DNA of 56,492 nt from Aquibium carbonis (GCF_003970795.1 NZ_RWKW01000099.1:1-56492); one strand, 5' to 3'; counted from the first letter of the stretch, positions 8,597 through 18,444 are shown. Made by a program: numbers and translations. The notes: a model not told the origin generated them from the sequence alone.

Positions 8597-9889
8597 TCAG
8601 TTGCGGTAGGCGCTCAGGATGCGCTCGGCTTCGGCCTGCGCGGCCGACAGCGCCTCCTGCGGCGTGGAGCGGCCGGTCAGCGCGGCCTGAAGCGCATCGT
8701 TGAGCACCTGCGTCACGCGCGCGCTCTCGAACGTGGAGATTTCCGGCTTGGAGTCGGCGATCTGCCTGCGGGCGACGTCGGCCTGCGGCACCTCCTTCAC
8801 ATAGGCCTTCAGCGCTTCCGTTTCCCAGGAGTCGTCGCGCGGGGCGACATAGCCCGTCTGGATGCCCCAGTCGGCGAGCAGTTCGGCCGAGGTCATGAAC
8901 TGCACGAACTTGAACGCGGCCGCCTTCTGTTCCTCGGAAGCATCCTTGAAGATGTAGAGATTGCCGCCGCCGAGCACCGAAGCGGGGTTCGGGTTGCCCG
9001 GATAGGCGGCGACGCCGAACTCGAACGTCGCGTTCTTGCGGATGTTGCTGAGATTGCCGGTCGTGTGCCACGCCATGGCCAGGCGGCCTTCCATGAAGTC
9101 GCTCGGCGTCGTGCCCCACTCGAGAATGCCGGTCGGGTGAACGGCGTGCTTCTCGCTCAGGTCGATCCAGAACTGCAGCGCCTCGACCACCTTGGGGTCG
9201 TCGAAGAAGGTGCGGGTGCCGGTCTCGTCCGAGAGCTGGCCGCCATTCTGCGCGACCAGGGCGCCAAACAGCCAGTGCGCCGCGTTGGAGCTGCCGGGAA
9301 TGCCCAGGCCCCACTGCGTGACGTTGCCGGATGCGTCCTTCACGGTCAGCGCCTTGCCGACCTCGACCAGCTCGTCCCACGTGCGCGGCGGCTGTTCGGC
9401 ATCCAGGCCGGCGGCCTTGAACGCTTCCTTGTTGTAGTACATCACCGCCGTCGAACGCTGGAACGGCGCGGCCCACAGGTGGCCGTCGATCTGCGCCGAG
9501 GCCAGATAGGCCGGCATGAAGCCCGCCAGCCAGGCCTTGTCCTCGTCCGTCGAGATGAACGTGTCGATCGGCGTGATCACGTCCTCCTCGATCAGCGTGA
9601 AGATGTCGGTTGCCAGAAGCACGGCCACCGCCGGCGGATTGCCGCTGCGGGTCGCGGCCAGGGCGCGGGTGGTCGTGTCGGTGTAGTTGCCGGAATAGAT
9701 GGCGTCGACGTTGATGTCCGGGTTCTGCTTCTCGAACTCGGCGACATACCCGTCGATCACCTGCGTGAGCGGGCCGCCCACCTGGACCGGATAGTAGAAC
9801 GTCAGGTCGACGGCGAAGGCCGCCGTGGTCGAGAGCAGCGCGGCCCCGAGGCCGCCGGCGAGAATGCGGTTCAGCTTGTGAAGGTTCAT
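8597..9889 (-). CDS. ABC importer periplasmic binding protein, UgpB-like
   Basis: A 430-residue exported solute-binding protein of the CUT1 class, with a Sec signal peptide cleaved near AAFA-VDL (about residue 26). The region PFQRSTAVMYYNKEAFKAAG followed by GLDAEQPPRTWDEL closely resembles UgpB, the glycerol-3-phosphate binding protein, as does the binding lobe around LEWGTTPSDFMEGRLAMAWH. It belongs to the deoR-ugpC-ugpB-ugpA-ugpE-phosphoesterase-phosphatase operon. Glycerol-3-phosphate, glycerophosphodiesters or another phosphorylated or polyol solute are all possible. Confidence 0.92.
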   Translation of the reverse strand: MNLHKLNRILAGGLGAALLSTTAAFAVDLTFYYPVQVGGPLTQVIDGYVAEFEKQNPDINVDAIYSGNYTDTTTRALAATRSGNPPAVAVLLATDIFTLIEEDVITPIDTFISTDEDKAWLAGFMPAYLASAQIDGHLWAAPFQRSTAVMYYNKEAFKAAGLDAEQPPRTWDELVEVGKALTVKDASGNVTQWGLGIPGSSNAAHWLFGALVAQNGGQLSDETGTRTFFDDPKVVEALQFWIDLSEKHAVHPTGILEWGTTPSDFMEGRLAMAWHTTGNLSNIRKNATFEFGVAAYPGNPNPASVLGGGNLYIFKDASEEQKAAAFKFVQFMTSAELLADWGIQTGYVAPRDDSWETEALKAYVKEVPQADVARRQIADSKPEISTFESARVTQVLNDALQAALTGRSTPQEALSAAQAEAERILSAYRN

Positions 9890-9900
9890 GACCTTGTTCC

Positions 9901-10959
9901 TTAGGGTTGGACGAATTCGAGCGCCGGCGCCAGCCGCTGGTCGGGGATGGGGTCCCGGCGCTTTCCACTGTGTTGGTCGAAGAGGTGCTGGGCTTCTTGC
10001 GGCCAGCTCAGATGCACGGTTTCGCCCCCGGCGAACCCCGGTTGTCCGGGCACTCTCACCAGAACGGGCTTGTCCGCGATACGGCAGGAGACGACGGAGT
10101 CGGCTCCGAAATATTCCATCGACACCACGGTCGCGGCGATGCCCCGGTCCGCAAAGCGGATATGCTCGGGGCGGACGCCGACGAGCGTGTTCTTCGGCAG
10201 GCGGTCCCAGGCCGGGCCGAGCAGCGTCGCGTCGAGAATGTTCATCGGCGGCGTGCCGATGAACTGCGCGACGAAGACGGAGTTGGGTTTCGTGTAGAGG
10301 TCCGACGGCGTGGCGAACTGCTCCACCTTGCCGTCGCGCAGAAGCACGACGCGGTCGGCCATGCTCATCGCCTCCGTCTGGTCATGGGTCACGAACAGCA
10401 TGGTCAGGCCGAGGCGCTGTTGCAGCGAACGGATCTCGTTGCGCATTTCCGCGCGCAGCTTGGCGTCGAGATTGGACAGGGGTTCGTCGAGCAGGCACAC
10501 GGGCGCCTCGGCGATCAGGGCGCGGCCCAGCGCGACGCGCTGCTGCTGGCCACCCGACAGCTGCGAAGGCCGGCGGTCGAGAAGCGACGACAACCCGAGA
10601 AGGGGCACGATCCGGTCGAGGCGCTGCTTCTGCTCGGCCCGTTTCACGCCGCGCACCGACAGGCCAAAGAGGATGTTGTCGGCCACGTTGAGATGCGGGA
10701 ACAGCGCGTAGGACTGGAAGACCATCGATATCCTGCGCGACGCGGGCGGCAGGTTCGTCACGTCCAGGCCGTCGATCTCGACGCTGCCTTCGGTGGCGGC
10801 TTCGAGCCCGGCGATGAGGCGCAGCGTCGTCGACTTGCCGCAGCCCGAAGGCCCGAGCAGGGCGACGAACTCCCTGGCCTCGGTGGCGAAGCTCACGCCG
10901 TCCACCGCGCGCGTTTCATCCCAGGTCTTGACCAGGGAACGGACCGAAAGGCGTGACAT
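9901..10959 (-). CDS. ABC importer ATP-binding subunit, UgpC/MalK type
   Basis: A 352-residue ATPase. The nucleotide-binding domain shows Walker A GPSGCGKST (about 34-42), Q-loop MVFQSYALFPHL, signature LSGGQQQRVALGRAL, Walker B VCLLDEPLSNLD and switch His in FVTHDQTEAMSMADRV. The C-terminal 110 residues form the TOBE/OB regulatory domain of MalK-type proteins (VGVRPEHIRF). It lies second in the operon, 14 bp after the DeoR gene and 11 bp before the binding protein. It energises the importer encoded downstream. Confidence 0.95.
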   Translation of the reverse strand: MSRLSVRSLVKTWDETRAVDGVSFATEAREFVALLGPSGCGKSTTLRLIAGLEAATEGSVEIDGLDVTNLPPASRRISMVFQSYALFPHLNVADNILFGLSVRGVKRAEQKQRLDRIVPLLGLSSLLDRRPSQLSGGQQQRVALGRALIAEAPVCLLDEPLSNLDAKLRAEMRNEIRSLQQRLGLTMLFVTHDQTEAMSMADRVVLLRDGKVEQFATPSDLYTKPNSVFVAQFIGTPPMNILDATLLGPAWDRLPKNTLVGVRPEHIRFADRGIAATVVSMEYFGADSVVSCRIADKPVLVRVPGQPGFAGGETVHLSWPQEAQHLFDQHSGKRRDPIPDQRLAPALEFVQP

Positions 10960-10973
10960 GGCCGGCGCTCCCC

Positions 10974-11768
10974 TCAGGCGAAGATCATCTTGCCGCGCAG
11001 GGCGGCGGGCATGTCGTCGAGCAGAGCCCGCGTCGCGGTGTTGGTGACCACGTAGTCGATCGCGTCGAGAGCGGCGATCACGGCCAGGGCGCCGCGCTCG
11101 AACTTGGAGTGATCCGCCACGACGATGACCGTTTGAGCGATTTCGATCATGGCCCGTTGCGCCGGAACCATGGCCGGCGCGGCGATGCTGACCTGGCCGC
11201 GGGCCAGGTCGACGGCCGAAACGCTGAGGATCGCCTTGTCGACGCTGAACTGGCGGATGGCATCGGCGGCCAGCGGCCCGCCGAACCCGTGATTGACCTC
11301 CACATACTCGCCGCCGATCATGTACAGCCGGCTGGCGCGGGCCGCCGCCAGGCAGGCGAAGACGTCCAGGCCGTTGGTGACGAAGGTCAGCGTGTCCCGC
11401 TGGCAGAGCTGCCGGGCGACCTGCACGGTGGTCGTGCCGCTGTCGATGAAGACGGCATCGCCGTCGACCACGAGTTCGGCCGTAGCCGCTGCAATCCTGG
11501 CCTTTTCCTCGTTCCGGAGCACCTTGCGGTCGGCGTTCGAATAATCCCTGGCGACCTGCTGGATGGACAGGGCGCCGCCATGGGTGCGCTTGAGCAGGCC
11601 GCGCGCCTCGAGTTCCGTCAGGTCGCGCCGGATCGTCGCCTCGGAGACGCCGAGGGCGGCGCAGAGGTCCTGCACCTCCACATAGGTCTGCCGGCCCAGC
11701 TGCTCGAGCAGGCGGGCCTGGCGTTGCGGGGCCAGGGCATGGGTGGCGCGATCCAGAAGTTCAGCCAA
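10974..11768 (-). CDS. DeoR/GlpR family transcriptional regulator
   Basis: About 264 residues from a TTG start at 11768, chosen because ACGGAG lies 9 nt upstream and the DeoR winged helix begins soon after (RQARLLEQLGRQTYVEVQDL and GVSEATIRRDLTELEARGLL). The C-terminal sugar-phosphate-sensor domain shows IDSGTTTVQVARQL. DeoR proteins are usually repressors relieved by a phosphorylated sugar or polyol, and GlpR responds to glycerol-3-phosphate. It is the first gene of the importer operon, fitting control of uptake by a phosphorylated metabolite. Confidence 0.9.
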   Translation of the reverse strand: MAELLDRATHALAPQRQARLLEQLGRQTYVEVQDLCAALGVSEATIRRDLTELEARGLLKRTHGGALSIQQVARDYSNADRKVLRNEEKARIAAATAELVVDGDAVFIDSGTTTVQVARQLCQRDTLTFVTNGLDVFACLAAARASRLYMIGGEYVEVNHGFGGPLAADAIRQFSVDKAILSVSAVDLARGQVSIAAPAMVPAQRAMIEIAQTVIVVADHSKFERGALAVIAALDAIDYVVTNTATRALLDDMPAALRGKMIFA

Positions 11769-12099
11769 GGGTCCAGACTCCGTGCGGGCGGGAACGGGGC
11801 CTTGTTCGCACGGCAAGATGAAGCCTGAATGACAGCGATCAGAATATGCGCGGAAACGATCATTCGCGCCCCGGAGGCCAACCGGCCGAGGGTCGATCGG
11901 GACGTTCGCCCGCCCGGCCAGCGCGAGCGACGGGCAGCGCCGCGAAGATACGACCGCCCGCAAGTGACGGGCCAAGGGAACAAAGGCCCGGGCGGACGGT
12001 TGATCGCCGAGAACCCGGCACGCAACCGTGGGTCCCCCTCGGGGCGGTTTCGTCACCGTCGTCATGCGTCGCCCGGGCCAGAACCTCAGGAGAAGAACG
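11769..12099. other. Intergenic region, 331 bp, divergent
   Basis: The gap lies between the divergent DeoR operon and the stress block. I see no convincing gene in it. It must carry the DeoR-operon promoter on the minus strand, although I could not pick clear -35/-10 boxes, and it holds a candidate EcfG-type promoter on the plus strand at 11977-12001. Confidence 0.6.
11977..12001 (+). promoter_or_regulatory. Candidate EcfG-type promoter (GGAAC-N16-GGTT)
   Basis: GGAAC at 11977-11981 is followed after 16 nt by GGTT at 11998-12001, one base off the alphaproteobacterial general-stress consensus GGAAC-N16/17-CGTT. It lies about 100 bp before the small membrane protein gene and upstream of two further stress-type genes. 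Support comes from two exact matches at 16544-16568 and 16702-16727. Confidence 0.55.
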
Positions 12100-12252
12100 A
12101 TGTTGCAGAAAGTCCACGCCCACGACGCTTCCCTCGACCGCCAGCCCCGCCGGGTGTCCGACCGGCGCCTCGCGCGGCTCGATCTGACGGCGGCCATCGT
12201 GTCGACCATCATGGCCCTGGGGCCGTTGACGGCCTACGCGGTGGTCGGATGA
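12100..12252 (+). CDS. Small single-pass membrane protein, unknown function (50 aa)
   Basis: A 50-residue protein from the ATG at 12100, well supported by AGGAGAA just upstream. The N-terminal 30 residues are polar and basic (DRQPRRVSDRRLARLD); residues about 30-48 form one hydrophobic segment (TAAIVSTIMALGPLTAYAVV). No family is recognised. It precedes a second small membrane protein and a stress SDR gene in the same direction, with a candidate EcfG promoter upstream, so it is probably a general-stress small membrane protein. In-frame upstream codons to 12028 lack a comparable ribosome-binding site. Confidence 0.6.
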   Translation: MLQKVHAHDASLDRQPRRVSDRRLARLDLTAAIVSTIMALGPLTAYAVVG

Positions 12253-12364
12253 GGCGCCCGGCCGGGTCGCGGTCCGCTCGGCCCGGGCCACGAAACCCGG
12301 CCGGCGTTGCAATCGTCCGGGGCGCCGCTCTGCGCGGCCGCCCGGACCGACGGGAACAGGCACG

Positions 12365-12682
12365 ATGAGTGAGCAGTCGAAGACCGGCGAGCTCGATGCA
12401 CGCGCGGCCACGCAGCGCGGCCAGACCGGCGACAAGATCCCCGGCTTCGATCCGGCGATGGCGCCCATGGAGACGGATGCGGAGGCGGGCGGAGCGGCCT
12501 TCGGGGGCGCGGCAACCCGTCCCGCCGCCGAGGCGGGGCGGCCGCCCGAATCCGGCACCGGCAGCGCCATGCGGCCGATGGCTGCGGTCGAGCCGCGGGC
12601 AGGCGGGCGCGGCTGGTGGCTGCCTGTCGCCGCCTTGATGGCCGTCGCAATTCTCGTCCTCGCATCGATTGCCCTTGCCTGA
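12365..12682 (+). CDS. Small C-terminally anchored membrane protein, unknown function (105 aa)
   Basis: A 105-residue protein starting MSEQSKTGELDARAATQRGQ. Residues 1-80 are hydrophilic, low-complexity and rich in Ala, Gly and Pro; residues 83-105 form a single hydrophobic segment (WWLPVAALMAVAILVLASIA), giving a tail-anchored topology. A GGAAC-like purine run precedes the ATG. No family is recognised. It lies between the 50-residue membrane protein and the stress SDR, with gaps of about 110 bp on each side. Confidence 0.6.
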   Translation: MSEQSKTGELDARAATQRGQTGDKIPGFDPAMAPMETDAEAGGAAFGGAATRPAAEAGRPPESGTGSAMRPMAAVEPRAGGRGWWLPVAALMAVAILVLASIALA

Positions 12683-12798
12683 GGCATGGCGCGGACGCGG
12701 CCTCCAACGATGGCCGGCCGCCCGTGGAGTTTTCGCCCGATCCCGGACCCCGGCGGGTGCGCCCGCCTGGCCGGCAAAACGCAGAAAGGACCCCTCCC

Positions 12799-13671
12799 AT
12801 GGATGACCATCCGCAGACCAGACACGCAACGCCCCCGCTGCCCGAACAGCAGCAGGACATGCCGGGCTATACCGGCGCGATGGACCCGCGACCCGATCAC
12901 GGTGAAAGGAGCTACCGCGGCAGCGGCAGGCTGACGGATCGCGTGGCGCTCATCACCGGCGCCGATTCAGGCATCGGCCGCGCCGTGGCCATCGCCTTCG
13001 CGCGCGAAGGCGCCGACGTGGTCATCTCCTATCTGGAGGAAGACGAAGATGCCCGGGAGACCGCCCGGTGGGTCGAGGAGGCCGGACGCAAGGCGATCCT
13101 CGCCCCGGGCGACATCGGTGACGAGCGCTTCGCGCGCTCCCTCGTCGACAGGACGATGAAGGAATGCGGACGCCTCGACATCCTGGTCAACAACGCCGCC
13201 CATCAGGCGACGTTCGAGAAGCTCGAGGACATCTCGTCGCAGGAATGGGATCTCACCTTCCGCACCAACGTCCACGCCATGTTCTATCTCTGCCAGGAAG
13301 CCGTGAAGCACATGAAGCCCGGCGCCTCGATCATCAACACGTCGTCGATCAATGCCACGAGCCCGTCGCCGACGCTGCTCGCCTACGCCACCACCAAGGG
13401 GGCGATCGCCAATTTCACCGCCGGTCTTGCGGGCCTGGTCGCGGACCAGGGCATCCGCGTCAATGCGGTCGCCCCCGGTCCGATCTGGACGCCGCTGATC
13501 CCCGCCACCATGCCCGTCGAGAAGGTGAAGTCCTTCGGCGAGAACACGCCCCTCAAGCGTCCCGGACAGCCCGCCGAGCTTGCCGCGACCTATGTCCTGC
13601 TGGCGTCGGATCAATCGAGCTACACGACCGGCGCCCTCTACGAGGTCACCGGCGGCCGACCGATGCTCTGA
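12799..13671 (+). CDS. SDR family oxidoreductase, general-stress YghA/GSP39 type
   Basis: A 290-residue classical short-chain dehydrogenase with the extra 45-residue N-terminal leader seen in the YghA/glucose-ribitol dehydrogenase-like group (MPGYTGAMDPRPDHGERSY). NAD(P) motif ITGADSGIGRAVA (53-65), NNAA at 131-134, catalytic S183, Y196 and K200 (TSSIN and YATTK) are all intact. AGAAAGGA lies about 10 nt upstream of the ATG. Homologues are often general-stress proteins, and the neighbouring catalase and ferritin-like genes fit that. The substrate is unknown. Confidence 0.9.
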   Translation: MDDHPQTRHATPPLPEQQQDMPGYTGAMDPRPDHGERSYRGSGRLTDRVALITGADSGIGRAVAIAFAREGADVVISYLEEDEDARETARWVEEAGRKAILAPGDIGDERFARSLVDRTMKECGRLDILVNNAAHQATFEKLEDISSQEWDLTFRTNVHAMFYLCQEAVKHMKPGASIINTSSINATSPSPTLLAYATTKGAIANFTAGLAGLVADQGIRVNAVAPGPIWTPLIPATMPVEKVKSFGENTPLKRPGQPAELAATYVLLASDQSSYTTGALYEVTGGRPML

Positions 13672-13688
13672 GGCGCGGCGCCGAACCG

Positions 13689-13730
13689 AAAAAGGCCTGC
13701 CCGTCGCGCTCGACGGGCAGGGCTTCTCTT
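13689..13730. terminator. Bidirectional terminator between SDR and catalase genes
   Basis: An 11-bp perfect stem (CCTGCCCGTCG at 13696-13706, CGACGGGCAGG at 13711-13721) with loop CGCT. AAAAA precedes it at 13689-13693 and a T-rich run (CTTCTCTTT) follows, so it can act for both convergent genes. Confidence 0.8.
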
Positions 13731-13762
13731 TCCCGGAACGATCGGTCCACCGGTCCGGGCGA

Positions 13763-15871
<2,109 letters not shown>

Positions 15872-15934
15872 GGGGTGTGTCTCGCTGTTTCGGGCGGATG
15901 GTCCCGCCGCGCGGGGTCAAACGGGAGGAGCGCG

Positions 15935-15963
15935 ACGGCCCGGGAGACGATCTCCCGGGCCGT
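15935..15963 (-). terminator. Strong 13-bp hairpin after the ferritin-like gene
   Basis: A perfect 13-bp inverted repeat (ACGGCCCGGGAGA and its complement) with a 3-nt loop lies just after the 15970 stop and 72 bp before the catalase start. There is no U-tract, so it may be a partial terminator or mRNA-stabilising hairpin that sets catalase against ferritin-like expression. Confidence 0.55.
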
Positions 15964-15969
15964 GCGGCG

Positions 15970-16476
15970 TCAGGCGGCCTTGCGCGCCTTCGCCCTGTCG
16001 TTGGCGGAGGAATCGGCGAGCTTCGTCAGGTCGCCGTCCGTCTTGGACTCCTCCTGCAAGGTGGCGTCGAGCAGCTTGGCCGCGTCCGCCAGGCCGAGCT
16101 CGGTCGCCCAGCGCTTCAGCGTGCCGTAGCGGGTGATCTCGTAATGCTCCACCGCCTGGGCGGCGGAGATCAGCCCGGCGTCGAGAGCGGCCGTGTCCTT
16201 GAACTCGTCCATGATCTCCTCGCCTTCGGAGATGATGCCCTCGATGGCGTCGCAGGTCTTGCCCTGGGCGCGCTTGCCGATGATCTCGAACACCTGCTGC
16301 AGGCGCTCGATCTGTCCCTGCGTCTCCTGGTGATGCTTGTCGAACGCCGCCTTGAGCTCGTCGGACTGCGCCGCGCGCTTCATCTTCGGTAGCGCCTTCA
16401 GGATCTTGCGCTCGGCGTAGTAGATGTCCTTGAGCGTGTCGTGGAAGAGATCTTCCAGCGTCTTTTCCTTAGCCAT
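15970..16476 (-). CDS. YciE/DUF892 ferritin-like domain protein
   Basis: A 168-residue all-helical protein of the DUF892 (YciE/YciF) ferritin-like family: KTLEDLFHDTLKDIYYAERK at the start, the E-x-x-H helix HHQETQGQIERLQ, and QAVEHYEITRYGTL near residue 120. Members are linked to general and osmotic stress; the biochemical role is not settled. A 13-residue Ala/Lys-rich tail follows the domain. A candidate EcfG promoter with exact consensus lies 68-92 bp upstream on this strand. It diverges from the SpoIIAA-like gene. Confidence 0.92.
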   Translation of the reverse strand: MAKEKTLEDLFHDTLKDIYYAERKILKALPKMKRAAQSDELKAAFDKHHQETQGQIERLQQVFEIIGKRAQGKTCDAIEGIISEGEEIMDEFKDTAALDAGLISAAQAVEHYEITRYGTLKRWATELGLADAAKLLDATLQEESKTDGDLTKLADSSANDRAKARKAA

Positions 16477-16514
16477 TTGCGTGTTCCTTTCGCGGAATTC
16501 TGAGTGGGGGCTTC

Positions 16515-16536
16515 GTGATCACTCGGACGTGATCAC
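16515..16536. repeat. Tandem GTGATCAC palindromes
   Basis: CGTGATCAC occurs twice (16514-16522, 16528-16536), centre spacing 14 bp; each GTGATCAC is itself a palindrome. They lie around the expected transcription start of the ferritin-like gene and could bind a second regulator. Function not known. Confidence 0.45.
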
Positions 16537-16543
16537 CGACCCT

Positions 16544-16568
16544 AACGAGCAAGGCGGCCTGCCGTTCC
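16544..16568 (-). promoter_or_regulatory. EcfG-type promoter for the ferritin-like gene
   Basis: Read on the minus strand, GGAAC (16568-16564) is followed by exactly 16 nt and CGTT (16547-16544). This matches the published alphaproteobacterial general-stress sigma-factor consensus GGAAC-N16/17-CGTT. It lies 68 bp upstream of the ATG at 16476. Confidence 0.75.
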
Positions 16569-16701
16569 GGCCATCATTTGAGGGTCTGGGAAAGCGCGCC
16601 TCCACCGCAGGTTGCCAATGGTCGCCGCGCCGGGCGCATCGCGCCCGGTTCGCATCACGGCGGAGTGACAAGATCCCCGCCGGCCGCGATGGCGCCGGTC
16701 G

Positions 16702-16727
16702 GGAACGGGTTGGCGCGGACGCGCGTT
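16702..16727 (+). promoter_or_regulatory. EcfG-type promoter for the SpoIIAA-like gene
   Basis: GGAAC at 16702-16706, a 17-nt spacer and CGTT at 16724-16727 match GGAAC-N16/17-CGTT. The ATG of the SpoIIAA-like gene is 49 bp downstream, a normal leader length. Confidence 0.75.
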
Positions 16728-16775
16728 CGTCAGCTCGACGATACACCCGTTCCCCCGATGCGAGGACGCCGCGCC

Positions 16776-17150
16776 ATGACCATGCCTTCGATCGTTTCCC
16801 TTCCGACCGACCGCCCCAACCTGCATGCCTTCGAGGTCCGCGCCCGGATCACCAAGCCCGACATCGAGCGCATGGCCGAGCAGCTCAAGGCGGCGTTCGA
16901 GGCTCAAGGCACGGTCGACGTCCTGATCATCATCACCGACTGGGACGGGATCGAGCTTGGCGCGGCGTTCGATGCCAAGGCGATGTCGGCGCAGGCCCAG
17001 GCCAACAGCCACGTGCGAAAATATGCCGTCGTCGGCGCGCCCGCCTGGGCCAAGGCGATGATCAACACGTTCTCGCCGCTGACGCCCGTCGACGAGAAGA
17101 CGTTCGAACTCGAGGAAGCGGAAGCGGCATGGCGGTGGGTTTCCGCCTGA
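16776..17150 (+). CDS. SpoIIAA-like (STAS-related) protein
   Basis: A 124-residue protein of the SpoIIAA-like family, with an alpha/beta STAS-like fold: FEVRARITKPDIERMAEQLK, then VDVLIIITDWDGIELGAAFD, and VRKYAVVGAPAWAKAMINTF. The family lacks an established enzymatic role and may bind lipids or partner proteins. The ATG at 16776 has GAGGA about 10 nt upstream; an in-frame ATG at 16758 is possible. It has its own EcfG-type promoter and diverges from the ferritin-like gene, so it belongs to the stress block. It converges on the DadA-like gene. Confidence 0.85.
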   Translation: MTMPSIVSLPTDRPNLHAFEVRARITKPDIERMAEQLKAAFEAQGTVDVLIIITDWDGIELGAAFDAKAMSAQAQANSHVRKYAVVGAPAWAKAMINTFSPLTPVDEKTFELEEAEAAWRWVSA

Positions 17151-17193
17151 CCCGCGCGGATACGCCTTGCACGGCACCGTCGGGCAGACCGTG

Positions 17194-17209
17194 GACCGCT
17201 GACGCGGTC
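17194..17209. terminator. Possible short hairpin between convergent genes
   Basis: GACCGC-TGAC-GCGGTC forms a 6-bp stem with a 4-nt loop in the 67-bp gap between the convergent SpoIIAA-like and DadA-like genes. There is no T-run, so this is a weak call. Confidence 0.3.
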
Positions 17210-17217
17210 GGGCGGCG

Positions 17218-18444
17218 TCAGATCTCGATGTCCGGCGTCCGGCCCGACACCAGATCGGCGACCACCCGTCCCGTGCCGCAGGCCTGCGTCCAGCCGTTGG
17301 AACCGTGACCGACATTGAGAAAGAGATTGCGATAGCCCGCAGGACCGAGCCGGGCCGGCCCGTCTGGCGTCATCGGCCGAAACCCGCACCAGAAGCGCGC
17401 GCCTTCATAGGCGGCGGCTCCTGGAAAGAGCGCCTGCACGCGCTGTGACAGGGCGGCCGTCGCGGGGTCCGGAATGCGGCCGTCGAAGCCGGCGAGTTCG
17501 GCCACGCCCGCGGCGCGCAGCCGCCCGCCCAGCCGCGTCACCATCACCTTGGAGTGTTCGTCCATCACCGAGGAGCGTGGCGCCGCGTCGAAATCGGTGA
17601 TGGGGCAGGTCATCGAGTAGCCCTTGACCGGGTAGACGGGAACGTCGATGCCGAGCGGCCGCAACAGTCCGGGCGCATAAGCACCCAGCGCGACCACGAA
17701 AGCGTCGGCCAGGACGGGCCCTGCGGCGGTCTCGACATGCGTGATGCGGTCGCCCTCCCGCACCAGCCGCGTGATCGAGGCATCGAACATCATCGTGCAG
17801 CCGCGCTGCGCGAGCAGATCGGCCAGCGCCACGCAGAACAGATGGCAGTCGCCGGTCTCGTCGCCCGGAAGGTGAAGCCCGCCCGAAAACGTCGCGCCCG
17901 AGCGGGCGAGCCCCGGCTCGATGTCGAGCACGCCGGGTCCGTCGACCAGTCGATGCGCGATGCCCAGGTCGGCCAGCACGCGGGCGGCACGCGCGCCGCC
18001 CTGCATTTCCTCGTCGGAGGAAAAGACCTGCAGCACGCCGTTGGCGGCATTGTCGTAGGTGATCCCCGTATCCTCGCGAAGCGCGCGCAGGCAGGCCAGG
18101 CTGTAATGGGCCATGCGCTGCATGCGCGCCTTGTTGCGCGCGAAGGCCTCGGGCGTGCAGTTTGCGACGAAGGCCGCCAGCCATTTCCACTGGTTGATGT
18201 CCGGGCGGGGCCGCCATTTCAGCGGCGCCTGGCTCTTGAAGAGCCATTTCAGCGCCTTCAGCGGCATGCCCGGCGCCGCCCAGGGACCGGCAAAGCCCGG
18301 GCACACGCCGCCGGCATTGCCGAAGCTCGTTTCCTGGGCCGGCCCGGACCGACGATCGATGACCGTCACCTCGTGACCCTGCTCGGTCAGATACCAGGCC
18401 GTCGTGATGCCGACGACCCCTGCGCCCAACACCGCGACGCGCAT
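17218..18444 (-). CDS. FAD-dependent D-amino acid dehydrogenase (DadA family)
   Basis: A 408-residue flavoprotein of the DAO superfamily. The Rossmann motif VLGAGVVGITTAWYLTEQGH starts at residue 4. The DadA-type VYPVKGYSMTCPI segment and C-terminal GHGSNGWTQACGTGRVVADL are present. It would oxidise a D-amino or cyclic imino acid to the imine and pass electrons to the respiratory chain. It is the last gene of the TRAP/DHDPS/molybdoenzyme operon, 2 bp after the SDR stop. In hydroxyproline pathways a DadA-like enzyme works with a DHDPS-family deaminase, which is one reading of this operon. Confidence 0.88.
   Translation of the reverse strand: MRVAVLGAGVVGITTAWYLTEQGHEVTVIDRRSGPAQETSFGNAGGVCPGFAGPWAAPGMPLKALKWLFKSQAPLKWRPRPDINQWKWLAAFVANCTPEAFARNKARMQRMAHYSLACLRALREDTGITYDNAANGVLQVFSSDEEMQGGARAARVLADLGIAHRLVDGPGVLDIEPGLARSGATFSGGLHLPGDETGDCHLFCVALADLLAQRGCTMMFDASITRLVREGDRITHVETAAGPVLADAFVVALGAYAPGLLRPLGIDVPVYPVKGYSMTCPITDFDAAPRSSVMDEHSKVMVTRLGGRLRAAGVAELAGFDGRIPDPATAALSQRVQALFPGAAAYEGARFWCGFRPMTPDGPARLGPAGYRNLFLNVGHGSNGWTQACGTGRVVADLVSGRTPDIEI

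Larger units (their letters stand above)
16477..16775. other. Divergent intergenic region with stress promoters, 299 bp
   Basis: No gene is seen here. It carries two outward-facing EcfG-type promoters (minus 16544-16568, plus 16702-16727) and a pair of GTGATCAC palindromes at 16515-16522 and 16529-16536. Confidence 0.65.
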
